In this document: positions 25,525 to 35,192 of the stretch, piece after piece
How positions within the stretch are numbered: the first letter of the stretch is position 1
Layout of the letters: each line of letters begins with the position of its first letter
From: Kutzneria chonburiensis
GTDB taxonomy: Bacteria; Actinomycetota; Actinomycetes; Mycobacteriales; Pseudonocardiaceae
Direction of reading: 5' to 3'
Assembly: GCF_028622115.1 (NCBI RefSeq)
Contig: NZ_CP097263.1
Span: forward strand, 7,688,001-7,752,000
Length of the DNA: 64,000 nucleotides
Translations under genes and position numbers: made by a program
Notes under the pieces: generated by a model
The model's database searches: none
Seen by the model: only the letters and a program-made list of their open reading frames with translations
What the model was told of the DNA's origin: nothing

Positions 25525-27915
25525 CTACTTGGGGGTGATGGCGTTCAGGACGGCGGTGAGGACGGCGACCGCGCCTTCCTTGTCCAAGGGCTCGTTTCCG
25601 TTGCCGCACTTGGGGGACTGGACGCAGGAGGGGCAGCCCATCAGGCACTCGCAAGAGGCGATGGCCTCACGGGTGGCGGTGAGCCACGGGATAAGTGACG
25701 CGTGGCCGCGGTCGGCGAAGCCGGCGCCGCCGGGGTGGCCGTCGTGCACGAAGACGGTGGCCTCGCCGGTGTCGGCGTGCATGGCGGTGGAGACACCGCC
25801 GATGTCCCAACGGTCGCAAGTGGCGAACAGGGGGAGCAGGCCGATGGCGGCGTGCTCGGCGGCGTGGAGGGCGCCGGGGACGCGGGGAGGGAAATGCCGG
25901 CGGCCTCCAACAAATCCTGGCTGACGGTGTACCAGACGGCGCGGGTGCGCAGGGTCTGCTCGGGGAGGTCGAGGGGGATCTGGTCGATGACCCGACCGGA
26001 AGGGAGTTTGCGCAGGTAGCCGACCACCTGCGAAGTGACGTCAACCTCGCCGAGGCACAGGTCTACGCCGTCGAAGCGGTCCCGCTGCGCGGTGCGGACG
26101 ACGGAGATGTCGACGACGTTGCGGGGCTGGGTGGTCCACTCGGGGTCCTCGGCATGGACGAGGGCGAGGCCGTCCTCCAAGGACAGGGCGTCGACGACGT
26201 ACGAGATGCCCTGGTGCAGGTAGAGGGCGCCGGGATGGACCTGCCAGGTGGCGGAGCCGGGGTCGACGGTGCCGAGCATCCGACCGGAATCGCCCTCGAC
26301 GACGGCGATCTGCTCGCCGCCGGAGCCGCGGATGTCGACGCCGGCGTGGGGACGGTCGCGAGAGGTCCAGTACCAACCGGTGGGGCGCCGCCGGAGGAGA
26401 CCGTCCTGCACGAGGTCGTCGACGATCTGCCGGGCGACGGGGCCGCCGAGCGTGATGAGGCAGTCGGGGGTGAGGGGGAGCTCGGAAGCGGCGCAGGCGA
26501 GCTGCGGGGCGAGGACGTAAGGGTTGACGGGGTCGAGCACGGTGGCCTCGACGGGTTTGTCGAGCACGGCGGCGGGATGGTGCACGAGATAGGTGTCGAG
26601 CGGATCGTCGCGGGCGACGAAGACCACGAGGGAGCCGTCGCCGGTGCGGCCGGCGCGGCCGGCCTGCTGCCAGAACGAGGCGAGGGTGCCGGGATAGCCG
26701 GCGACGACGACGGCGTCGAGACCGGCGATGTCGACGCCGAGTTCGAGGGCGTTGGTGGTGGCGACGCCGAGAAGGCGGCCGTCGGCCAAGGAGCGTTCCA
26801 AAGCCCGACGCTCCTCGGGCAGGAAGCCGGCGCGGTAGGCGGCGACGCGGCCGGGAAGGTCGTCGTCGGCGTCGGCGAGGATCCGGCGAGCGGCCAGGGC
26901 GGTGAGCTCGGCGCCGCGGCGGGAGCGGACGAAGGCGAGCGTGCGGGCCTGCTCGATGACGAGGTCGGCGAGGATCCGCGCGGCCTCGGTGCCGGCGGCC
27001 CGCCGGATGGGGGCGCCGTTCTCGCCGGCGAGCTCCTCGAGCAGCGGCGGCTCCCACAGTGCGACGGTTCGCTCACCACGTGGTGAGGAGTCCTCGTCGA
27101 TGGCCTCGAACGACAGCCCGCAGAGCCGCTCGGCCGAGCCGGCGGGGTCGGCGACGGTGGCCGACGCCAGCACGAAGACGGGGGAGGCGCCGTACTTGGC
27201 GGCGACGCGACGGAGTCGGCGCATCAGCAGCGCGACATGGGAGCCGAAGACGCCCCGGTAGGAGTGGCACTCGTCGACGACGACGTAGGTCAGCCGGCGG
27301 AAGAACGTGGACCAGCGGGCGTGGTTGGGCAGCACGCCCCGGTGCAGCATGTCGGGGTTGGTGAAGATCCAGCGGGAGTGCGCCCGGACCCAGTCCCGCT
27401 CGACCATGGGGGTGTCGCCGTCGAACGACGCCGGGCGCACGTCGTCGGCCCCCAACGACCGCACCGACCGGAGCTGATCGGCGCCCAGCGCCTTGGTCGG
27501 AGCCAGGTACAACGCGGTCGCCCGAGGATCTTCAGCCAGACGGCTCAACACCGGCAGCTGGTACCCGAGCGACTTCCCGGACGCCGTTCCTGTGGCGAGC
27601 ACCACATGTTTTCCCGACCAGGCCAGTTCGGCGGCGCGCGCCTGATGGGTCCACGGCCGCTCGACGCCGCCCGCGCGCAGCGCGCTGACCAGCCCATGAT
27701 CGGCCCATTCCGGCCAGTCGGCGTGCCGGCCGACCCGCTCGGGCTGGTCGGTGACGTGCGTCAGCGGCGACTCGCCCGCCGGCACTCCGGCCAGCACGCG
27801 CCGCAGCAGCTCGCGACCACGCTCGGTTCCGCCCACAGCCCCGAGCTTCGCACACAGGTGCGACACCACTCGACCGGCGGATCGGTTGTTCACGGTCGGT
27901 GTCGACCGCTCCATC
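25525..27915 (-). pseudogene. DEAD/DEAH-box helicase with DUF1998 domain (Rv3649/MrfA-like), frameshifted
   Basis: Superfamily 2 helicase of about 796 residues when the frame is repaired. Visible are GTASGKSLG (motif I), DECHSYRG (motif II), VLASATVAD (motif III), and HELICc motifs ATTNALELGVDIAGLD and QQAGRAGRTG. The C-terminal DUF1998 part has the Cys cluster [16 protein letters not shown]. The two parts are in different frames: after EAAGISLP a single base is missing in a run of four G (plus strand 25884-25887), and the next frame resumes [15 protein letters not shown]. The DUF1998 domain is otherwise intact. ATG 27915 is tentative (no ribosome site). Relatives act in DNA-damage repair. 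Confidence 0.82.
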
Positions 27916-28063
27916 GCCACAGGCGGCGCAGACGGTCGCTGTATCGATTCACGACGCCCTCCGAAGATAACGGACTGTGAACGGAACGGGACTGGCCGTC
28001 TGACCGAGTTGACGGACCAATAGACTCCGCCGGCATCGCACCCAAGTGTGAGGGTGCACACGC

Positions 28064-28081
28064 TGCGTCGGAGCCGACGCA
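28064..28081. promoter_or_regulatory. 18-base perfect palindrome upstream of hppA
   Basis: TGCGTCGG-AG-CCGACGCA, with only two central bases, lies 58 bases upstream of the hppA ATG. The short centre favours a protein-binding site over an RNA hairpin. The regulator is unknown. Confidence 0.4.
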
Positions 28082-28138
28082 CGACACCGGCTCCTGGCGC
28101 TGACGGCTGTAACACGCATGACGTCACCAGGAGGACGG

Positions 28139-30411
28139 ATGTCCCAGAAACTCGCGGACGGCCTCACGCTGTCCGGGGGGACTACACCATCGTCGGTGTG
28201 GTCGCTGTGGTCGCCATCATCGCCCTGGCCATCGCGTTCGTGCTGCGCAAGGAGGTGCTGGCCGCGGGCCAGGGCACCCCGAAGATGCAGGACATCGCGA
28301 AGGCCGTTCAGGAGGGCGCCGCGGCCTATCTCAACCGGCAGTTCCGCACCTTGGCCATATTCGTGGTCATCGTGTTCGTGCTGCTGTTCTTCCTTCCCGC
28401 GGACAGCATCGGCGAACGAATCGGCCGCTCTGTCTTCTTCATCATCGGCGCCGTCTTCTCGGCCGCGATCGGCTACCTCGGCATGTGGCTGTCGACCCGC
28501 GCGAACCTGCGCGTGGCGGCGGCCGCAAACGAGCCGGACGGCGGCCGCGAGAAGGCGATGCGGGTAGCTTTCCGCACCGGCGGTGTGGTCGGCATGAGCA
28601 CGGTCGGCCTCGGCCTGCTCGGCGCCTCGATCGTGGTGCTGGCCTACGCCGGCGAAGCGCCCAAGGTGCTCGAGGGCTTCGGCTTCGGCGCCGCCCTGCT
28701 CGCCATGTTCATGCGTGTCGGCGGCGGCATCTTCACCAAGGCCGCGGACGTGGGCGCCGACCTGGTCGGCAAGGTCGAGCAGAACATCCCCGAGGACGAC
28801 CCGCGCAACGCCGCCACCATCGCCGACAACGTCGGCGACAACGTGGGTGACTGCGCCGGCATGGCGGCCGACCTGTTCGAGTCCTACTCGGTCATGCTGG
28901 TCGCCGCGCTCATCCTCGGCTCGCTCGCCTTCGGCACGCAGGGCCTGCTGTTCCCGCTGATCGTGCCGGCCATCGGCGTGCTCACCGCGGTGATCGGCGT
29001 CTACATCACCCGGGCCCGTCCGGGCGAGAACGGCCTGTCGGCGATCAACCGCTCGTTCTACATCTCCGCGGTGATCTCCGCGGTGCTGTGCACGATCGCC
29101 GCCTTCGCCTACCTGCCGAGCACCTTCGCCAAGCTCACCGGCGGCATCACCGACGGCGGCAACCCGGCCCTGATCGCGGCGGTCGCCGTGATCATCGGCA
29201 TCGTGCTCGCGGCCATCATCCTGTGGCTGACCGGCTACTTCACCGGCACCGAGCACAAGCCGGTCAAGACGGTCGGCGAGACCTCGCTGACCGGCGCGGC
29301 CACGGTGATCCTGTCCGGCATCTCGGTCGGCTTCGAGTCCGCCGTCTACACCGCGATCGTCATCGGCGCGGCGGTCTACGGCGCGTTCCTGCTGTCCGGC
29401 TCGGTCGCGGTGGCGCTGTTCGCGGTGGCGCTGGCCGGCACCGGCCTGCTCACCACGGTCGGCGTCATCGTCGCCATGGACACATTCGGTCCGGTCTCCG
29501 ACAACGCGCAGGGCATCGCCGAGATGTCCGGCGAGGTCAGCGAGGACGGCGCGAAGATCCTGACCGAGCTCGACGCGGTCGGCAACACCACCAAGGCGAT
29601 CACCAAGGGCATCGCGATCGCGACCGCCGTGCTCGCGGCGACGGCCCTGTTCGGCTCGTACGTCAACGGCGCCGGTCTCGACGTGCTGGCCTCGAACGTC
29701 AACGCGGCGTTCGCGGTGTTCACGCCGAGCACGCTGGTCGGCCTGATGATCGGCGCGGCCGTCGTGTTCATGTTCTCCGGACTCGCCGTCAACGCGGTGA
29801 CCCGGGCGGCCGGCGCGATCGTGTTCGAGGTGCGCCGCCAGTTCAAGGACAACCCGGGCATCATGGACGGCACCGTCCGCCCGGAGTACGGCAAGGTCGT
29901 GGACATCTGCACCCGCGACTCGCTGCGTGAGCTGGCCACCCCGGGCCTGCTGGCCATCCTGGCCCCGATCGCGGTCGGCTTCGGCCTCGGCGTGGGCCCG
30001 CTGGCCGGCTACCTGGCCGGCGCGATCGCCACCGGCACGCTGATGGCGGTGTTCCTGGCCAACTCCGGTGGGGCCTGGGACAACGCCAAGAAGCTGGTCG
30101 AGGACGGCAACCACGGCGGCAAGGGCTCCGACGCGCACGCCGCGACGGTCATCGGCGACACCGTCGGCGACCCGTTCAAGGACACCGCGGGCCCGGCCAT
30201 CAACCCCCTGATGAAGGTCATGAACCTGGTGTCGGTGCTGATCGCGCCGGCCATCGTGGGGCTGAGCGCCGCGGGCCAGCCGCCGGCGATCCGCATCTCC
30301 ATCGCGGTCGTCGCGGTCGTCGTCATCGTCGCCGCGGTCGTGGTGTCGAAGCGTCGCAGCACGACCATCGCCGACGCGCCGGCGGAGACCGTCGCCAACG
30401 GCGTGGGCTGA
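28139..30411 (+). pseudogene. hppA: Membrane-bound H+-translocating pyrophosphatase, frameshifted near its N-terminus
   Basis: Proton pump driven by PPi hydrolysis, about 757 residues when repaired, with some sixteen hydrophobic helices. Signatures are GGGIFTKAADVGADLVGK, DDPRNAATIADNVGDNVGD and GDTVGDPFKDTAGPAINP. The Lys in GNTTKAITKG marks the K+-independent class. ATG 28139 has a perfect AGGAGG, and the normal opening MSQKLADGLTLSGG is followed by DYTIVGVV in another frame; one G is missing from the run 28175-28180 (six, seven expected). No alternative start exists for the main frame. Natural mutation and base-call error are both possible; the remainder is intact. Confidence 0.88.
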
Positions 30412-30425
30412 TTTACGAAACCGGC

Positions 30426-30463
30426 ACGGCCCGTTTCGGAGGGTATCCTCCGGAACGGGCCGT
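30426..30463 (+). terminator. hppA terminator hairpin
   Basis: A 17-bp stem (ACGGCCCGTTTCGGAGG against CCTCCGGAACGGGCCGT, one G-U pair) with loop GTAT starts 15 bases after the hppA stop and is followed by TT. Confidence 0.8.
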
Positions 30464-30624
30464 TTCGGCAGGGTTTGTCCTCCAACAAGGTGTCGGGGTA
30501 CTACTCCTGATGGGTGCCGGCGCTGTGTTATGTCACTCTGTCCGTCACGGCGCACGATGACATCGGGGTTCGACGGTGCATAGTGGCGGGCTGGGGACAC
30601 AGGTAGACAAGAGAGCGGGACGGC

Positions 30625-33435
30625 GTGGCTGGATCGACAAAGGCGAACAAGAACGGTGCCGGGGGCAACGGGTCCGGGCACCGTCGGTTGGTGATCGTCG
30701 AGTCGCCCGCCAAGGCCCGGAAAATCGCCTCCTACCTGGGCAACAACTTCGTGGTGGAGTCCTCGAAGGGGCACATCCGCGACCTGCCGCGCAAGGCGGC
30801 GGAGATCCCGGCCAAGTACAAGGGCGAGCCCTGGGCCAACCTGGCCGTCGACATCGAGCACGGCTTCGAGCCGGTCTACATCGTCACGCCGGACAAGAAG
30901 GCGACGGTCACCGAGCTCAAGGAGCTGCTCAAGGACGTCGACGAGCTCTATCTCGCGACAGACGGTGACCGCGAGGGCGAGGCCATCGCGTGGCACCTGC
31001 TGGAGACGCTCAAGCCCAAGGTGCCGGTCCGCCGGATGGTCTTCCACGAGATCACCGAGCCGGCCATCCTCGCCGCCGCGGCCAACCCCCGTGACCTGGA
31101 CACCGACCTGGTCGAGGCCTACGAGACCCGGCGCATCCTGGACCGCCTCTACGGCTACGAGGTCTCCCCCGTGCTGTGGAAGAAGGTCATGCCGAAGCTC
31201 TCGGCCGGCCGCGTGCAGTCGGTGGCGACCCGCATCGTGGTGCAGCGGGAGCGCGAGCGGATCAGCTTCGTCAACGCCTCGTACTGGGACATCGGCGCGC
31301 AGCTGGACGCCGGCCCGGACGCCGACCCCCGCCAGTTCGCCGCCCGCATGGTGCAGGTGGACGGCGTGCGGCTGGCCACCGGCCGCGACTTCGGACCGGA
31401 CGGCCGCCTCAAGGGCTCCGGCGAGGTCCGGGTGCTGGCCGAGGCCGAGGCCAGGGCGCTGGCCGCCGGCCTGGACAAGGCCACGCTCAAGGTCACCTCG
31501 GTCGAGGAGAAGCCGTACACGCGGCGACCCTATGCGCCGTTCATGACGTCCACGTTGCAGCAGGAAGCCAGCCGCAAGCTGCGCTTCTCCGCGGACCGCA
31601 CGATGAGCACCGCGCAGCGGCTGTACGAGAACGGCTACATCACCTACATGCGTACCGACTCGACCACGCTGTCGGAGTCGGCGGTGGCGGCCGCGCGGGC
31701 CCAGGCCACCCAGCTCTACGGGGCCCAGTACGTCTCGGACAAGCCGCGCCAGTACACCCGCAAGGTCAAGAACGCGCAGGAGGCCCACGAGGCCATCCGC
31801 CCCGCCGGCGAGGTGTTCCGCACCCCCGGCGAGGTGGCCAAGGAGCTGGCCGCCGACGAGTTCCGGCTCTACGAGCTGATCTGGCAGCGCACGATCGCGT
31901 CGCAGATGAACGACGCCCGGGGCACCACGATGAGCGTGCGGATCGCCGGCACCGCCGCCTCCGGCGAGGAGTGCACGTTCGCCGCCTCCGGCCGCACGAT
32001 CACCTTCGCCGGCTTCCTCAAGGCCTACGTGGAGTCGATCGACTCCGAGGCCGGCGGCGAGGCCGACGACGCCGAGCGCCGGCTGCCGCAGCTGGTCAAG
32101 GACCAGGCGATCACCGCGGTCGAGCTGAGCCCGGACGGGCACACCACCAGCCCGCCGCCGCGCTACACCGACGCCAGCCTGATCAAGACGATGGAAGAGC
32201 TGGGGATCGGCCGGCCGTCCACGTACGCGACGATCATCAAGACCATCCAGGACCGCGGCTACGTGTGGAAGCGCGGCTCGGCGCTGATCCCGTCCTGGGT
32301 CGCGTTCGCCGTGATCGGCCTGCTCGAGCAGCACTTCGAGCGACTGGTGGACTACGACTTCACCGCCGCCATGGAGGACGAGCTGGAGCGGATCGCCGCC
32401 GGCGACCAGCACCGCACCAACTGGCTCAACGGCTTCTACTTCGGCGGCGAGATCGGCCCGGACGGCTCGGTCGGCCGCGGTGGCGGCCTGAAGAAGCTGA
32501 TCGACGCCAGCGTCGAGGGCATCGACCCGCGCCAGGTCAACTCCATCCCGATGTTCACCGACGAGAACGGCCACACCGTGGTCGTCCGCGTCGGCCGGTT
32601 CGGGCCGTACCTGGAGCGCGAGGTCGACGGTGAGTCGCAGCGGGCGAATCTGCCCGACGGCATGCCGCCGGACGAGCTGACCCAGGAGGTGGCGGAGAAG
32701 CTGTTCGCCACCCCGATGGAGGGCCGCTCGCTGGGCAACGACCCGGTGACCGGGCACGAGATCGTGGCCAAGGACGGCCGCTTCGGCCCGTACGTGACCG
32801 AGATCCTGCCGGAGCAGCCCGAGCCCGCGAACGGCAAGAAGGCCACCGCGCCCAAGCCGCGGACCGGCTCGCTGTTCAAGGACATGGCGCTGGACACGGT
32901 GACCCTCGAGGACGCGCTCAAGCTGCTGTCGCTGCCGCGCATGGTCGGCAAGGACCCGGAGACCGGCGCGGAGATCACCGCGCAGAACGGCCGCTACGGC
33001 CCGTACCTGAAGAAGGGCACGGACTCGCGGTCGCTGGCCACCGAGGACCAGCTGTTCACGGTCACGCTGGACGAGGCCCTGAAGATCTACGCCGAGCCCA
33101 AGAAGCGCGGCCGCCAGTCGGCCGCGTCGGCGCCGCCGCTCAAGGAGATGGGCAACGACCCGGTCTCCGGCAAGCCGATGGTGGTCAAGGACGGCCGGTT
33201 CGGCCCGTACGTGACCGACGGCGAGTTCAACGCGTCGCTGCGCAAGAGCGACAGCGTCGAGGAGCTGACCGACGAGCGGGCGGCCGAGCTGCTGGCGGAG
33301 AAGCGGGCCAAGGGCCCGGCGCCGAAGCGGACGACCACCCGCAAGCCGGCGGCGGAGAAGAAGCCGGCGGCCGAGAAGAAGACCGTGGCCAAGAAGCCCG
33401 CCGCCAAGAAGGCCCCGGCCAAAACCAAGAGCTGA
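30625..33435 (+). CDS. topA: DNA topoisomerase I
   Basis: Type IA topoisomerase of 936 residues that relaxes negative supercoils. The TOPRIM domain (RLVIVESPAKARKIASYLG, DGDREGEAIAW) is followed by the active-site Tyr341 in YITYMRTDSTTLS. The C-terminal half has four repeats of the GRFGPYV/GRYGPYL type and no zinc fingers, as in mycobacterial TopA. A Lys/Ala-rich tail (KKPAAEKKTVAKKPAAKKAP) binds DNA nonspecifically in relatives. GTG start. It is equivalent to Rv3646c and keeps its place between the helicase and holB. Confidence 0.97.
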   Translation: MAGSTKANKNGAGGNGSGHRRLVIVESPAKARKIASYLGNNFVVESSKGHIRDLPRKAAEIPAKYKGEPWANLAVDIEHGFEPVYIVTPDKKATVTELKELLKDVDELYLATDGDREGEAIAWHLLETLKPKVPVRRMVFHEITEPAILAAAANPRDLDTDLVEAYETRRILDRLYGYEVSPVLWKKVMPKLSAGRVQSVATRIVVQRERERISFVNASYWDIGAQLDAGPDADPRQFAARMVQVDGVRLATGRDFGPDGRLKGSGEVRVLAEAEARALAAGLDKATLKVTSVEEKPYTRRPYAPFMTSTLQQEASRKLRFSADRTMSTAQRLYENGYITYMRTDSTTLSESAVAAARAQATQLYGAQYVSDKPRQYTRKVKNAQEAHEAIRPAGEVFRTPGEVAKELAADEFRLYELIWQRTIASQMNDARGTTMSVRIAGTAASGEECTFAASGRTITFAGFLKAYVESIDSEAGGEADDAERRLPQLVKDQAITAVELSPDGHTTSPPPRYTDASLIKTMEELGIGRPSTYATIIKTIQDRGYVWKRGSALIPSWVAFAVIGLLEQHFERLVDYDFTAAMEDELERIAAGDQHRTNWLNGFYFGGEIGPDGSVGRGGGLKKLIDASVEGIDPRQVNSIPMFTDENGHTVVVRVGRFGPYLEREVDGESQRANLPDGMPPDELTQEVAEKLFATPMEGRSLGNDPVTGHEIVAKDGRFGPYVTEILPEQPEPANGKKATAPKPRTGSLFKDMALDTVTLEDALKLLSLPRMVGKDPETGAEITAQNGRYGPYLKKGTDSRSLATEDQLFTVTLDEALKIYAEPKKRGRQSAASAPPLKEMGNDPVSGKPMVVKDGRFGPYVTDGEFNASLRKSDSVEELTDERAAELLAEKRAKGPAPKRTTTRKPAAEKKPAAEKKTVAKKPAAKKAPAKTKS

Positions 33436-33440
33436 CCCCA

Positions 33441-33530
33441 CCCAGCACCGGCTGAACTGTCACATGCGGTCCGGATGTGCCTCTTGGAGGCAAGTATGAC
33501 GCGCATGTGACAGTGGCGGCCGGTGCTGGG
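33441..33530. repeat. Nested 90-base inverted repeat after topA
   Basis: Outer arms CCCAGCACCGG / CCGGTGCTGGG (33441-33451, 33520-33530), middle arms ACTGTCACATGCG / CGCATGTGACAGT (33456-33468, 33502-33514), and inner hairpin TGCCTC-ttg-GAGGCA (33478-33492). The whole 90 bases fold as one interrupted stem. It may be the topA terminator or a small palindromic element. Confidence 0.65.
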
Positions 33531-33552
33531 GTGGGCGGTTTACGCTGGGGGT

Positions 33553-33981
33553 ATGGCAGGCGAGTTCGGGCCCGACGGCACGCAGGCGTTGCCGCCGCTG
33601 CCGGTGTATCCGGATGCGCTGACCGGGCTGTCAGCCCAGTCGTTTGCCGATGTTCCCGACACCGTGGTGCCGCCGCCGGTGCCGCCGGTGGTCGTGGACC
33701 AGGACAAGGTGCGCGAGGCGGCCCGCCGTGAGCTGGCTCGCGATCGGACCCGCCGGGCCGCGCCGCCGAGGCAGCCGGCGCCGCTGCCGCCGGCCCCCGG
33801 TCTTCAGCACACGCGGACAGCCCCGACCATCGGGCTCCAGGCCGCCGGTGGCCTGCCGCCCGCGCCGGCAGCGCAGCAGGCGCAACGCCGGAACAGCGCG
33901 GCCGGCTGCGTGGGCTGCTTGGTGGTGCTGTTCTTCATCGCGCTCATTGCCGTCGTGGTGGTCGCGGGCATGCAGCGATGA
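33553..33981 (+). CDS. Pro-rich protein with C-terminal membrane helix
   Basis: Protein of 142 residues with no recognised family. About 110 residues are rich in Pro, Ala and Arg (DTVVPPPVPPVVVDQDKVREAA) with a charged helix in the middle. A C-terminal hydrophobic helix (AAGCVGCLVVLFFIALIAVVVVAG) would place the bulk in the cytoplasm as a tail-anchored protein. ATG 33553 follows a G-rich stretch. The stop overlaps the MFS gene (ATGA), so the two are coupled and may work together. Confidence 0.65.
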   Translation: MAGEFGPDGTQALPPLPVYPDALTGLSAQSFADVPDTVVPPPVPPVVVDQDKVREAARRELARDRTRRAAPPRQPAPLPPAPGLQHTRTAPTIGLQAAGGLPPAPAAQQAQRRNSAAGCVGCLVVLFFIALIAVVVVAGMQR

Positions 33982-35192
33982 GACATATCGCCGAGGTGAT
34001 GGGCATCCCGGCGTTCCGCCGGCTCTGGACGTCCGCGTACCTGTGCTGCGTGGGCGACTGGCTGTCGCTGCTCGGCCTGTCCTCGCTGCTGGCGACCCTC
34101 ACTGGATCGAGTGAATTCGCGCTGAGCGGCGTGGTCGCCACCCAGCTGCTGCCGGGGCTGCTGCTGGCCCCGCTGGCCGGGCACCTGGCCGACCGGTTCG
34201 ACCGGCGCAAGGTCATGATCGCCACGGACCTGGCCCGCTGCGGGCTGTTCCTGTCCATCGCCGTCGTGGGTACGACGTGGTGGCTGCTGGCGGCGAACTT
34301 CCTGGTCGGCGTCTGCTCGATGCTGTGGATCCCGGCCAAGGACTCGGCCCTGCCGACCCTGCTGCACCGACCGGACCAGGTGCAGACGGCCAGCCAGCTG
34401 ACCCTCGTCACGACCTACGGCCTGGCCTTGCTGACCGGCGCCGGCCTGTACTCGGTGATCACCGCCATCGCCCCGCATTCCGACGTGCACGTCATCGTGG
34501 TGATCAACGGCCTGCTGTACCTGAGCTCCGCGCTGGTGATCGCGACCCGGCTGCCCGAGGCGTCCGGCCGCTGGACCGCGCCGCCGACCGGCGAGCCGGG
34601 GATGGCCCGCGACGGCCTGCGCTACGTGCGAGGCAGCCGGCTGGTGCGGGGCCTGGTGATCGGCATCGTCGGTGCGCTGACCGCGGGCGGCACGGTGATC
34701 GCCATCGCCCGTCCGTATGCCACCGAGCTGCGCGGCGGCGAGGCCGCTTTTGGCACGCTGGTGATCGCCATGTTCATCGGTCTGGTGATCGGCGTGGTGG
34801 CTACGCCCAAGCTGCGACTGCCGTTCGGCGTGGCCATCGTGGCCGCCGGTGCGCTGCTGCTGGCCGTGGCGGTCGCCCCGCACCTGTGGTTCGCGCTGGC
34901 CGCCGTCGGCGCGGTGGGGGCCTGCGCGGGCGTGGCCTTCGTGACCGGGCTGACGATGATCGGTGCGCAGGTGCCGGACGAGGTGCGCGGCCGGGTCAAC
35001 GCGTTCGTGCAGGCGCTGGTCAAGGTGGTTCTGTTCGCCGCGACGACGATGGCCCCGGTGCTGGTGGACCTGGTCGGCGTGCGCACATCGCTGGTGGTGG
35101 CGGCCGTGATCGCGGCGTTGGCTGGGGCCTTCGCGCAGCGGCAGCTGGCCGCGCGGCATCATGTCAGGGTGACCGAGCAGGTGCAGGCATGA
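33978..35192 (+). CDS. Major facilitator superfamily transporter
   Basis: Twelve-helix MFS protein of 404 residues of the MFS_3/enterobactin-exporter type. AGHLADRFDRRKVMIATDLARC covers the loop 2-3 signature near residue 60, and VRGRVNAFVQ lies in the second half. The substrate is not evident. It overlaps both neighbours by ATGA, giving an operon with the Pro-rich protein and holB. Confidence 0.85.
   Translation: MRHIAEVMGIPAFRRLWTSAYLCCVGDWLSLLGLSSLLATLTGSSEFALSGVVATQLLPGLLLAPLAGHLADRFDRRKVMIATDLARCGLFLSIAVVGTTWWLLAANFLVGVCSMLWIPAKDSALPTLLHRPDQVQTASQLTLVTTYGLALLTGAGLYSVITAIAPHSDVHVIVVINGLLYLSSALVIATRLPEASGRWTAPPTGEPGMARDGLRYVRGSRLVRGLVIGIVGALTAGGTVIAIARPYATELRGGEAAFGTLVIAMFIGLVIGVVATPKLRLPFGVAIVAAGALLLAVAVAPHLWFALAAVGAVGACAGVAFVTGLTMIGAQVPDEVRGRVNAFVQALVKVVLFAATTMAPVLVDLVGVRTSLVVAAVIAALAGAFAQRQLAARHHVRVTEQVQA

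Noticed and set aside
27949-33441. 1830-codon open frame on the minus strand opposite hppA and topA
   Set aside because: It is the antisense shadow of two well-identified genes; His/Arg/Asp-rich composition without domains is typical of such shadows in GC-rich DNA.
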